A stretch of DNA of 64,000 nucleotides from Pseudomonas capsici. Lineage in GTDB: Bacteria; Pseudomonadota; Gammaproteobacteria; Pseudomonadales; Pseudomonadaceae. Every line of letters begins with the position of its first letter. The stretch's first letter is position 1. The position numbers and the translations under genes are program-made. Positions 35,758-43,866 of this stretch are shown one piece after another. The stretch spans positions 124,001 through 188,000 of the forward strand of contig NZ_JAFGZD010000008.1 of NCBI RefSeq assembly GCF_017165765.1, in the 5' to 3' direction. A model generated the notes under the pieces. It saw only the letters and a program-made list of their open reading frames with translations. It was not told where the DNA came from and did not search any database.

Positions 35758-35876
35758 AGAGTCAGCAGGCTCGGTAAATCATCAAGTAATCAGGTGAAAA
35801 ACGCCTGCAAACATATCACGTTGGCCGCTAACCCCCAATACTTGCAGCCAGGCAGCGAATTCATTGGCCAATCAAC

Positions 35877-38057
35877 TCACTGCTCTGGTGCAGGTGCAGG
35901 TGCAGGTGCGGGAGCCTGTGTCTGGGCTGGATTCATCACCACCTGTGGATAAGTCTGGGCAAAGCGCACATCCGGGTGTTTATCCACAAGCCGCTTGAGG
36001 CGTTCGTTGAAAGCACGGCCCACACTGTATTGCCCGCCCGACGAAGTGCGGAACTGAGCAGTCAGCACCACGCCATTGAGATCCATACGGTCCACCCCGA
36101 ACACTTCCAGCGGCCCTTGCAGGTTGTTCTTGAGCAGAATGTCCTCGGTGATCGACTGCCCTGTTTCACGAATCAGCGCCAGGGCTTCATCGATATCGGA
36201 GTCATAGGTGAACTGCACCGAGAAGAACGCATAGGCAAACTGCCGGGACTGGTTGGTGACAGCCTTGATCTGCCCGAACGGCACCGAATGCACGAAGCCT
36301 TTGCCGTCACGCAGGCGTACGGTACGAATCGTCAGGCTTTCCACAGAGCCGGAATGGCCGGTACTGAGCACCACCCAGTCGCCGACGGAAAAGGTGTCTT
36401 CGATGATGATGAACAGACCGGTGATGACATCCTGTACCAATTGTTGCGAACCGAAACCGATGGCCAGGCCAACCACACCCGCACCGGCCAGCAGTGGCGC
36501 GACATTGATCCCCAGGTTGGCCATGGTGGTAATCGCGCAGATCACCACCAGAATGATTTTCACCGCATTGCGTAGCAACGGCAGTATGGTCTTGATTCGC
36601 GTGCTGGGCTGACGCGCATTGCGATGGTTGAGGGGAGGCTTGAGGGCTTCCTGAATGGCCGTGTCGAGCACCACCCACAGCAGCCAGGTCACCAGAAAGA
36701 TCAACCCGATGCTGCTCAGCGAATCGCTGATCACCCGGCCCAGGGTATTGCGCTGGGCGAACTCGAACATCGAGAAGCCCCAGATCCGCCCCAGGATTTC
36801 GATGAACGCCACTGCCAGCATGATCCGCAGCATCGCATAGACCAGCCGCAGCAGACGCGCCTTGTACACATGCCCGCCGCGCCCCCCTTCTTCGGCAGGT
36901 TTGAACATGTGCTCGAATACCGTGCTCAGGAACACCGTCGCAATCAGCAACAAGGTGGTGAACAACGCACAGCGCAGGGTTTGCTGGCTGTCTTCGCCGG
37001 CACCGATGAGGTTGATGGCCGAAACCAGGATCATCAACAGGATCGGCAAATGCCAGAGGTTGGAGAATATCTTCAGAGATCGCTGCAGTGCAGGCCTTTG
37101 CATGCGGCTGCTCAGCGAACGGTTGCGAATCAGGTGGGCAATCGGGCGACGCACCTTGATCACCAGCATGCAGAACACGACCGAAGCGAACAACCCGGTG
37201 AACACAGATACGCTGGTGGTGAAGTTACTGCCCAGTTGCCGGGCGATCTGCGGGCTGGTCAGTGCATCGCTCAGCGCCGCCAGAAAGCCGATGATGAACA
37301 GCGGCCGCGGGCTGTAGCGACGGATCATGCGCACCGCTGCACGCTTGTGTCCCGAGTTGAACATGACGATGACGCACAGCAGCACAGACGTGGAAACGAT
37401 GCCGCTGCTGGTCGCATAGGCAAAACAGAGCGCCAGCGCACGCCCCACGGAAGACGGCATGAAGTGGCTGACGTACAGCGTCAGTGGCAGACAGATCACT
37501 GCAGGCAGCGTGAAAGGCAGCACATATTTCAAGAGCGCCTGGCTGCGCTCACGGACCTGAAGGAATGGTCGTCGATTCAGACGGACCGCCAGAAAACGCC
37601 CCAGAGTGGTCAGCACGGCAAACGCACCGATCCACACCACCGACAGAATCAGGAAATCGCCCACCACACTCCAGGGAGAGCGTGCCGTGCGCTTGTTGAC
37701 CAGATCGCCAATCTCGTCGGCCGCACGGTCGGCCCGCAAACGCCAGGCGTCCCACAGGCTCTCGTCCAGATTGAGGGTCTTCTGGATGTCATCGATGCTG
37801 GTGCTGATCGCGCCGAGCAGACCACCCTGCACCAGAATCTCGGCAGCCGGAGGCTCGGCCTCTGCGGGTTTCTCCTCGGGCTTTTCGGCGGCCTTCTCAT
37901 CGGGTTTGTCGGCCTTTTTCTCGGATTTATCAGCCGCCTTGTCGTCGACAGGAGCTGCTGCCGCCATGGGGAGAGCAGGCACGTCGGCGGCCTGAACATG
38001 AAAACTGCCTGCGCAAAACAGCAGCCCCAACAGGATCAAGGTTCTTAACTGAGACAC
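35877..38057 (-). CDS. MscS-family mechanosensitive ion channel
   Basis: The 726-residue protein has a signal-like N-terminus (LRTLILLGLLFCAGSFHVQA), then a lysine/glutamate/proline-rich linker and about 11 membrane helices. The MscS core has a pore helix in VAPLLAGAGVVGLAIGFGSQQLVQDVITGLFIIIEDTFSVGDWV and the beta domain with VESLTIRTVRLRDGKGFVHSVPFGQI. It ends in a proline/alanine/glutamine-rich tail (APAPAPAPAPE). The start is GTG at 38057, with AAGGAGAAG upstream. It is larger than MscS itself and closest in layout to YbiO/YjeP types. Confidence 0.9.
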   Translation of the reverse strand: MSQLRTLILLGLLFCAGSFHVQAADVPALPMAAAAPVDDKAADKSEKKADKPDEKAAEKPEEKPAEAEPPAAEILVQGGLLGAISTSIDDIQKTLNLDESLWDAWRLRADRAADEIGDLVNKRTARSPWSVVGDFLILSVVWIGAFAVLTTLGRFLAVRLNRRPFLQVRERSQALLKYVLPFTLPAVICLPLTLYVSHFMPSSVGRALALCFAYATSSGIVSTSVLLCVIVMFNSGHKRAAVRMIRRYSPRPLFIIGFLAALSDALTSPQIARQLGSNFTTSVSVFTGLFASVVFCMLVIKVRRPIAHLIRNRSLSSRMQRPALQRSLKIFSNLWHLPILLMILVSAINLIGAGEDSQQTLRCALFTTLLLIATVFLSTVFEHMFKPAEEGGRGGHVYKARLLRLVYAMLRIMLAVAFIEILGRIWGFSMFEFAQRNTLGRVISDSLSSIGLIFLVTWLLWVVLDTAIQEALKPPLNHRNARQPSTRIKTILPLLRNAVKIILVVICAITTMANLGINVAPLLAGAGVVGLAIGFGSQQLVQDVITGLFIIIEDTFSVGDWVVLSTGHSGSVESLTIRTVRLRDGKGFVHSVPFGQIKAVTNQSRQFAYAFFSVQFTYDSDIDEALALIRETGQSITEDILLKNNLQGPLEVFGVDRMDLNGVVLTAQFRTSSGGQYSVGRAFNERLKRLVDKHPDVRFAQTYPQVVMNPAQTQAPAPAPAPAPEQ

Positions 38058-38321
38058 CGGGCAGCTTCTCCTTCGTTGAATGAGCAACAGAGCCAAAAAC
38101 TCCCTGCAACTGATCCCGGTTCGGGCCGCAAGTTCGATTGCGGCGGTAAAAGCGTGGCGCTTCGCCTGCATCCATGACCTGCCGATCAAGGAGTCGGAGC
38201 GCAAGTTCCACTGGCCGATTGGACGCTGGCCGGATGATCATCCGGGGCTTTCTGAATTGGGGATGTGATTTTTCGCGAATGAATTCGCTTGTACCGATGC
38301 CACATATTTTTCATGCCGCCG

Positions 38322-38371
38322 TCGCGGGCAAGCGCGCTCCTGCTGCCCAGCAGGAACGCGCTTGTCCGCGA
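38322..38371. repeat. second REP type, TCGCGGGCAAGCGCGCTCC family
   Basis: The left arm TCGCGGGCAAGCGCGCTCCTGCTG (38322 onward) is mirrored by CAGCAGGAACGCGCTTGTCCGCGA, which ends at 38371; a few bases differ. It is unrelated to the GGCAGCTTGCTGG type found elsewhere in the window. It lies 5 bp after the hydrolase gene's 3' end, between it and the MscS promoter region. The rest of the 38058-38375 gap has no gene I can support. Confidence 0.85.
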
Positions 38372-38375
38372 CAGA

Positions 38376-39224
38376 TCAATCAGCCTGCACCGTCACTTGC
38401 TGCTGCTCACCCAGCCCTGCAATACCCAGGCGCATGGTCTGGCCCGGACGCAGGAAAACCGGAGAGGGTTTTACACCCAGGCCGACACCCGGCGGCGTGC
38501 CGGTGGAAATCACATCGCCTGGCTGCAAACTCATGCAGCGGCTCAGGTAGGCAATCAACTGCGGGATATTGAAAATCAGCGTGCGCGTATTGCCCTGCTG
38601 ATAGCGGTGCCCATCGACCTCCAGCCACAGGTCGAGCGAATGTGGATCGGCAATTTCATCACGGGTCACCAGCCAGGGGCCGATAGGACCAAAGGTGTCG
38701 AAACCTTTGCCTTTATCCCAGGTGCCACCGCGCTCCAGTTGCCACTCGCGCTCGGACACGTCGTTGATCACGCAATACCCGGCCACATGCTCCATGGCAT
38801 TGGCTTCGTCGATATAGCGCCCGCCCTTGCCGATGACCACGCCCAGCTCTACTTCCCAATCGGTCTTGACCGAGCCACGCGGGATTTCCACTGCATCGTT
38901 CGGCCCGCAGATGGCACTGGTCCACTTGTTGAAGATGATGGGTTCTCTGGGCACTTCCATATTGGATTCGGCAGCATGGTCGGCGTAGTTCAGGCCGATG
39001 CAGATAAACTTTCCCACCTGTCCGACGCACGGCCCGATGCGCGGCTTGCCCGGCACCAGGGGCAGGCTGGCCGGATCAATGGCAGCCAGTGCCGCCAGAC
39101 CCTCGGGGCTCAAGACATCGCCGGCAATATCCGCCACATGAGCGCCAAGATCGCGAATCTGGTTGTTGGCATCCAGCAGGCCGGGTCTTTCCGAACCTTT
39201 CTCGCCGTAACGTAGCAATTTCAT
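38376..39224 (-). CDS. fumarylacetoacetate hydrolase (FAH) family protein, probable 2,4-dioxo-sugar-acid hydrolase
   Basis: The 282-residue enzyme has the FAH-fold motifs FICIGLNYADHAAESNMEVPREPIIFNKWTSA, KTDWEVELGVVIGKG (metal-binding Glu and Asp), and a C-terminal GDVISTGTPPGVGLG. Family members cleave 2,4-diketo-3-deoxy-L-fuconate/rhamnonate/pentonate to pyruvate plus a hydroxy acid, or act on ureidoglycolate. It sits next to an SDR gene that could make the 2,4-diketo substrate. The start ATG has AGGAG upstream. It is the last gene of an MFS-SDR-FAH operon. Confidence 0.88.
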   Translation of the reverse strand: MKLLRYGEKGSERPGLLDANNQIRDLGAHVADIAGDVLSPEGLAALAAIDPASLPLVPGKPRIGPCVGQVGKFICIGLNYADHAAESNMEVPREPIIFNKWTSAICGPNDAVEIPRGSVKTDWEVELGVVIGKGGRYIDEANAMEHVAGYCVINDVSEREWQLERGGTWDKGKGFDTFGPIGPWLVTRDEIADPHSLDLWLEVDGHRYQQGNTRTLIFNIPQLIAYLSRCMSLQPGDVISTGTPPGVGLGVKPSPVFLRPGQTMRLGIAGLGEQQQVTVQAD

Positions 39225-39262
39225 CGGGTTCTCCTGTTTCTGTCGAAGATACAAACCGGGAT

Positions 39263-40000
39263 TCAGATACTCATGCCGCCATCGATGACATGCAAAGCGC
39301 CTGTAGTGTAGGACGAGGCATCAGAGCCCAGATAAAGAGCCAGTCGAGCGATTTCCTGCGCAGTGCCGAGCCGCCCCATGGGCTGACGCTCGACAAACTG
39401 CCGATAGACCTGCTCCTGCGAAAGACCTTGCTGTTGCGCCTGCTGCGCAATGCGTGTGCGCAGCGAAGGCGAGTCCACAGTGCCGGGACAAATGGCATTG
39501 CAGCGAATGCCCTGCCCAATGAAATCTGCCGCGACCGATTTGGTCAGCCCCACGACAGCCGCCTTGCTGGCGGTGTAGGCAAAGCGATTGGGCACGCCTT
39601 TGATGCTGGAAGCCACCGACGCCATATTGATGATCGAACCACCGCCGCGCTCCAGCATGCCGGGCAGAAAAGCCCGGATCATGCGGTACATGGCCGTGAC
39701 ATTCAGGTCCATGGAACGGCTCCATGCGGCCTCATCGCACTCGAAAATAGTGCCCGCATGCACGTAACCCGCGCAGTTGAACAGTACATCCACCGGGCCG
39801 ACCTGATCGCGGATGGCCAGGATGTCATGGGCCGAGGTGACATCCAGAGTCAGGGCCTGCAGACCTTCCACCTTTTGCAGCTCGCGGATGTCGATATCCG
39901 TCGCAATCACTTCGGCCCCCGCCTCGGCAAAGGCCATGGCGCTGGCCAGACCGATGCCCTGGCCACCTGCGGTAATCAGAACGCGCTTGTTCTTCATCAT
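39263..40000 (-). CDS. short-chain dehydrogenase, probable 2-keto-3-deoxy-sugar-acid 4-dehydrogenase
   Basis: The 245-residue classical SDR has the cofactor motif ITAGGQGIGLASAMAFA, Asp in VIATDIDI pointing to NAD, NCAGYV, a catalytic Tyr and Lys in YTASKAAVVGLTKSV, and a C-terminal VIDGG. Near relatives beside FAH hydrolases oxidise 2-keto-3-deoxy-L-fuconate/rhamnonate/pentonate at C4. It overlaps the MFS stop by 4 nt. Assignment of the exact sugar acid is inference from neighbours. Confidence 0.88.
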   Translation of the reverse strand: MMKNKRVLITAGGQGIGLASAMAFAEAGAEVIATDIDIRELQKVEGLQALTLDVTSAHDILAIRDQVGPVDVLFNCAGYVHAGTIFECDEAAWSRSMDLNVTAMYRMIRAFLPGMLERGGGSIINMASVASSIKGVPNRFAYTASKAAVVGLTKSVAADFIGQGIRCNAICPGTVDSPSLRTRIAQQAQQQGLSQEQVYRQFVERQPMGRLGTAQEIARLALYLGSDASSYTTGALHVIDGGMSI

Positions 40001-41388
40001 GCTTTCTCCATGCCCAGATGATTGGGGAGCACAGACCTGGCGGTGCTTGCCTTGCCAAGCATGCTGCCGGGAATCGCCAGAATCAGCCCGCCACTGACCA
40101 GCAAGCAGAGCGCCAGCACATAGGTCCCGTTATTGATGTTGCCGGTAAGCGTTTCGGCGACTGCCGTTATCATCGAACCGGTGAAACCGGACAGATTGCC
40201 AATGGCGTTGATCATGCCGATCCCGGCTGCGGCGGCGACACCGGACAGCAGGGTTCCCGGCAAGGTCCAGAAAATGGGCATCAGGCTCAGGATTCCCGAA
40301 GCAGCCACCGTCAGAAACAGCACGGAAAGCATCAGATCCTGAGAGAAGTAAGCGCTGAGAATCAGGCCAACCCCGCCAATGAACGCCGGAATCGCCGCAT
40401 GCATGCGCCGCTCGCCGGTGCGATTGGAATGCCGGGCATTGAGTAGCATCGCGACGGTGGCCACGCCATAGGGAATGGCAGTCAGCAGGCCGATATGCAA
40501 TGTGTTGGAAATACCGGCGCTCTTGATGATCGAAGGCATCCAGAATGCCAGGCCGTAAAAGCCGGTATTGAAGGTCAGCAGAATCAGCACCAGCAGCCAC
40601 ACACGCGGATTGAAGAACACTTCACTCAGGCGCGTAGCCTTGCCGTGGCTGTCCTTTTGCAGATTGGCCTTGAGCAAGGTCTTCTCTGCCGCCGAGAGCC
40701 ATTTGGCCGAATCGATGTTGTCGCACAGGCAGACAATCACGACGCAGGCCATGACGATCGAAGGAATGCCTTCGATGATCAGCATCCACTGCCAGCCCGC
40801 CATGCCCTGCACGCCGTTCATGCTGCTCATCAACCAGCCCGACAACATGCCGCCCAAGGTCAGGCTGACCGGCAAGGCCATCAGAAAACCCGACATGACC
40901 CGGCTTTGCCGATGGGTCGGAAACCAGTAATTGAGGTAGAGAATGACGCCGGGAAAGAAACCGGCCTCGCAGACACCCAGCAGAAAACGCAGCACATAGA
41001 ACATGGTGCTCGGCTCAATGCTGAACACTCTTGCCAGAGGCACCGTAAAGGCCACGGCAATCGAAACTATCGCCCAACTGAACATGATCCGGGCGATCCA
41101 GAAACGGGCACCGAACCGATGCAGCAACAGGTTGCTGGGTACCTCGAACAGGAAATAGCCCCAGAAAAACACACTGGCGCCCAAGGCATAGACCGTATTG
41201 CTGAATTGCAGGTCATTGAGCATATCCAGCTTGGCGAAACCGATATTGACCCGGTCCAGATAGGCCGCCATGTAGCACAGCAGCAGGATGGGCAGAATTC
41301 TGAGGATGACCTTGCGGTAAGTTCTATCTTCGAAAGCGGGGTCGTGAGCGGGCGCACTGGCGCGCTGGCCATCAGCGTGGATTTGCAT
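39997..41388 (-). CDS. MFS transporter, anion:cation symporter type, probable sugar-acid importer
   Basis: The 463-residue protein (ATG at 41388, AAGGGTGA upstream) has 12 membrane helices. ACS-family features are LLCYMAAYLDRVNIGFAKLDMLND in helix 1 and VLRFLLGVCEAGFFPGVILYLNYWFP in helix 4. ACS transporters import glucarate, galactonate, tartrate and similar acids with protons. It is the first gene of a leftward operon with an SDR and an FAH hydrolase, under an operator that is repeated at the LysR promoter. Confidence 0.88.
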   Translation of the reverse strand: MQIHADGQRASAPAHDPAFEDRTYRKVILRILPILLLCYMAAYLDRVNIGFAKLDMLNDLQFSNTVYALGASVFFWGYFLFEVPSNLLLHRFGARFWIARIMFSWAIVSIAVAFTVPLARVFSIEPSTMFYVLRFLLGVCEAGFFPGVILYLNYWFPTHRQSRVMSGFLMALPVSLTLGGMLSGWLMSSMNGVQGMAGWQWMLIIEGIPSIVMACVVIVCLCDNIDSAKWLSAAEKTLLKANLQKDSHGKATRLSEVFFNPRVWLLVLILLTFNTGFYGLAFWMPSIIKSAGISNTLHIGLLTAIPYGVATVAMLLNARHSNRTGERRMHAAIPAFIGGVGLILSAYFSQDLMLSVLFLTVAASGILSLMPIFWTLPGTLLSGVAAAAGIGMINAIGNLSGFTGSMITAVAETLTGNINNGTYVLALCLLVSGGLILAIPGSMLGKASTARSVLPNHLGMEKA

Positions 41389-41540
41389 GGGAGTCACCCT
41401 TGGCACATCTATGTGCCTGATTGTTTTTATTGAAGGGATCGTTGTCGGGAGAAGAGACGATTACCCGATCACGTGCAGAAGCTGATGGGTAATCTATGCC
41501 ACGGATCGATTCAGTCCCAATGGCATTTTTGGATTGAGCG

Positions 41541-41559
41541 ATAACAGACGGTTATCGAT
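41541..41559. promoter_or_regulatory. LysR-type operator copy 1 (MFS-SDR-FAH promoter)
   Basis: ATAAC-N4-GGTTATCGAT lies between the LysR stop and the MFS start, 153 bp before the MFS ATG. The inner ATAAC-N5-GTTAT is an inverted repeat. It matches the 19-bp site at 42543-42561 in 15 of 19 positions with identical spacing. Confidence 0.6.
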
Positions 41560-41571
41560 CTGCTGCCCGTT

Positions 41572-42522
41572 TCAGGCCGGTTTTTCCTGAGCCAGACGAG
41601 CGTTTTCCAGCAGAATGGCGGCGAACTCCAAGGCAGGCCCGGTCAACTGATCGCCCTTGCGGGTCAGAATGCCGTAGTACTGCGGCGTCAGATGCATTTG
41701 CGTTTCCAGGGTCTTGAGCAATCCGCTTTCCAGATGGGGCGCAACCATGGCGTCGGGCAACATGCCGATCATCGGACCGCTCTGCAGTACCTTCAAAAAG
41801 GTCTGCATGGAAATGGTATCGATAGTGTTGCGCGGAACCTGCACGCCAGCACTGGCGAACGCCTCTTCCATGCGGCCGCGAATCGGCGTGCCCTTGGGAT
41901 AAAGCATCCACGGCCAGTCCACCAGTTGCTGCAAGGTCATGGGGCCGGAATCGCATAACGGGTGCCGACTGTTGACCACAATGCTGAACGGCTCGGGTGC
42001 CAGCGCCTGAAAATCGTAGCGCTGTTGCTGCGCCTGATCGGTAAAGCGCCCGATGGCCAGATCCAGAGTCCGCTCTTCCAGCATTTCCATCAGGTGATCG
42101 CTGGTCTGCTCGACCACTTCAATGGCCAGCAACGGCCAGCGCTCCTTGATCTGCACAATGGCTTCAGGCAGCACCACCGCCGTCGCGGCAAAGATACCGC
42201 CGACCTTGAGATGGCCATGGCCACCGGCACTGAGGTTATTGATCTGCTCGACGAAAGTCTTCGCGTCGTTCAGTGCCAGCTGCGCATAACGCACCACCTG
42301 AACGCCAAGGGCCGTAGGCACCATGCTGCGCGGCAATCGCTCGAAAATCGCAAAGCCGAGCAGGCTTTCCAGCTCCTTGAGCATCTTGCTCAGGGCCGGC
42401 TGACTGAGGTTCATCTGCTGGGCTGCCAGATGCATGTTCTGCGTGCGGCCCAAGGTGTCGATCAGGGTGAGGTGGCGGAATTTGAGCCAACTGCAGAAGT
42501 TGGAGAATGACAAGTCCGACAT
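41572..42522 (-). CDS. LysR-family regulator (PcaQ/GbpR-like) of sugar-acid catabolism
   Basis: The 316-residue protein has an N-terminal HTH (FRHLTLIDTLGRTQNMHLAAQQMNLSQPALSKMLKELE) and a GbpR/PcaQ-type effector domain. The ATG at 42522 has AGAGGGAA upstream; an earlier TTG start would add seven residues. The gene sits between two copies of one candidate operator (41541 and 42543), so it probably controls the leftward MFS-SDR-FAH unit and the rightward XylX-like/IlvD unit. Confidence 0.9.
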   Translation of the reverse strand: MSDLSFSNFCSWLKFRHLTLIDTLGRTQNMHLAAQQMNLSQPALSKMLKELESLLGFAIFERLPRSMVPTALGVQVVRYAQLALNDAKTFVEQINNLSAGGHGHLKVGGIFAATAVVLPEAIVQIKERWPLLAIEVVEQTSDHLMEMLEERTLDLAIGRFTDQAQQQRYDFQALAPEPFSIVVNSRHPLCDSGPMTLQQLVDWPWMLYPKGTPIRGRMEEAFASAGVQVPRNTIDTISMQTFLKVLQSGPMIGMLPDAMVAPHLESGLLKTLETQMHLTPQYYGILTRKGDQLTGPALEFAAILLENARLAQEKPA

Positions 42523-42542
42523 GGTTTTCCCTCTGCAAGGCA

Positions 42543-42561
42543 ATAACGCCAGGTTATCGAT
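42543..42561. promoter_or_regulatory. LysR-type operator copy 2 (LysR / XylX-like divergent promoter)
   Basis: ATAAC-N4-GGTTATCGAT starts 21 bp upstream of the LysR ATG and lies 77 bp before the XylX-like ATG. It is the second copy of the 19-bp site at 41541-41559; only the four central bases differ between them. Confidence 0.6.
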
Positions 42562-42637
42562 AAGTGAGAATTTGCCATTGGAGTTTATCCACAGGCCAAC
42601 CTAGCGTGCAGCTTTTATGGATCAGGAAGCTTGCGCC

Positions 42638-43819
42638 ATGCCGATCAACCTCACGTCCGAAAACACCCTGCCCGTCGACAGCCAGTACGCAACCCTGATC
42701 GGTCGTGCCTGGATTCCCGGCACCGTGGCGGGCCCCTCGCCCATCGTTGTGCGGGCCGATGGCGTGTTCGACCTGTCCAGACACTTCGCTACCCTCAGTG
42801 ATCTGCTTGAACAGCACCAGCCTGTACAAGCCCTTGCTCATGCACCGGGCGATTTCATTGCCAGCGTCGAAGAACTGCTGGCCAACACCGGCGCGCATGC
42901 CGATCACTCGAAACCCTTCCTGCTGCCCCCCGTGGATCTGCAAGTCATCAAGGCTGCGGGCGTTACCTTTGCCGCCAGCATGATCGAGCGCGTGATCGAG
43001 GAAAAAGCCGGTGGTGACGCAGCCTTGGCCGAAGGTGTTCGCGCCACCGTTCGGGAGGTGATCGGTGACAACCTGCGCGCTGTCAAACCCGGCTCCGAGC
43101 AGGCCATGCGCCTGAAGGCGCTGCTCATCGAAAAAGACATGTGGTCGCAATATCTGGAAGTGGGCATTGGCCCGGATGCCGAGATTTTCACCAAGGCGCC
43201 CGTGCTGGCCGCCGTGGGCAGCGCCAGCCAGATCGGCATTCATCCCGGTTCACAGTGGAACAACCCCGAGCCGGAAGTAGTACTGGCGGTGAACAGTCGA
43301 GGTCAGGTCCACGGCGCGACGCTGGGTAACGACGTCAATCTGCGCGATGTGGAAGGGCGCAGCGCGCTGTTGCTGGGCAAGGCCAAGGACAACAATGCGT
43401 CCTGCGCCATCGGCCCGTTCATACGGCTCTTCGATGAGCATTTCGGGCTCGACGATATCCGCAACTGCGTCATCGATCTGCAAGTACGTGGCGAGGACGG
43501 CTATCTGCTGCATGGTTCCAGTTCCATGGATCAGATCAGCCGTGATCCGCTGGATCTGGTAAGCCAGACCCTCAACGCCCATCACCAGTACCCGGATGGT
43601 TTCATGCTGTTCCTGGGCACCTTGTTCGCCCCCACGGAGGATCGCGATCATCCCGGTGCCGGGTTCACCCACAAGACCGGCGACCTGGTGCGCATCAGCA
43701 GCCCGTTGCTCGGCAGCCTGCACAATCAAGTCACCCATAGCGACATCGCATCGCCCTGGACCTTCGGCATCGGCGCCCTGCTGCGTAACCTTTCGGCACG
43801 AGGATTACTGGCCCGCTGA
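42638..43819 (+). CDS. XylX-like 2-keto-3-deoxy-pentonate dehydratase (FAH superfamily)
   Basis: The 393-residue protein has an FAH-fold core with VIKAAGVTFAASMIERVIEEKAG and PEPEVVLAVNSRGQVHGATLGNDVNLRDVEGRS. That is the XylX/KdaD group (Caulobacter XylX is 391 aa), which dehydrates 2-keto-3-deoxy-D-xylonate or arabinonate to alpha-ketoglutarate semialdehyde. The ATG at 42638 has AGGAAG upstream. It is followed by an IlvD/EDD dehydratase, as in Caulobacter. No ketoglutarate-semialdehyde dehydrogenase is in the window. Confidence 0.85.
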   Translation: MPINLTSENTLPVDSQYATLIGRAWIPGTVAGPSPIVVRADGVFDLSRHFATLSDLLEQHQPVQALAHAPGDFIASVEELLANTGAHADHSKPFLLPPVDLQVIKAAGVTFAASMIERVIEEKAGGDAALAEGVRATVREVIGDNLRAVKPGSEQAMRLKALLIEKDMWSQYLEVGIGPDAEIFTKAPVLAAVGSASQIGIHPGSQWNNPEPEVVLAVNSRGQVHGATLGNDVNLRDVEGRSALLLGKAKDNNASCAIGPFIRLFDEHFGLDDIRNCVIDLQVRGEDGYLLHGSSSMDQISRDPLDLVSQTLNAHHQYPDGFMLFLGTLFAPTEDRDHPGAGFTHKTGDLVRISSPLLGSLHNQVTHSDIASPWTFGIGALLRNLSARGLLAR

Positions 43820-43866
43820 AACTGACAGCCCCTCAAGACTCAATCGACAACAAGAGAACAATAAAC

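Noticed and set aside
36624..38048. A 474-codon plus-strand frame opposite the MscS gene
   Set aside because: It is glutamine/histidine/arginine-rich antisense sequence with no domain; the MscS frame has clear motifs.
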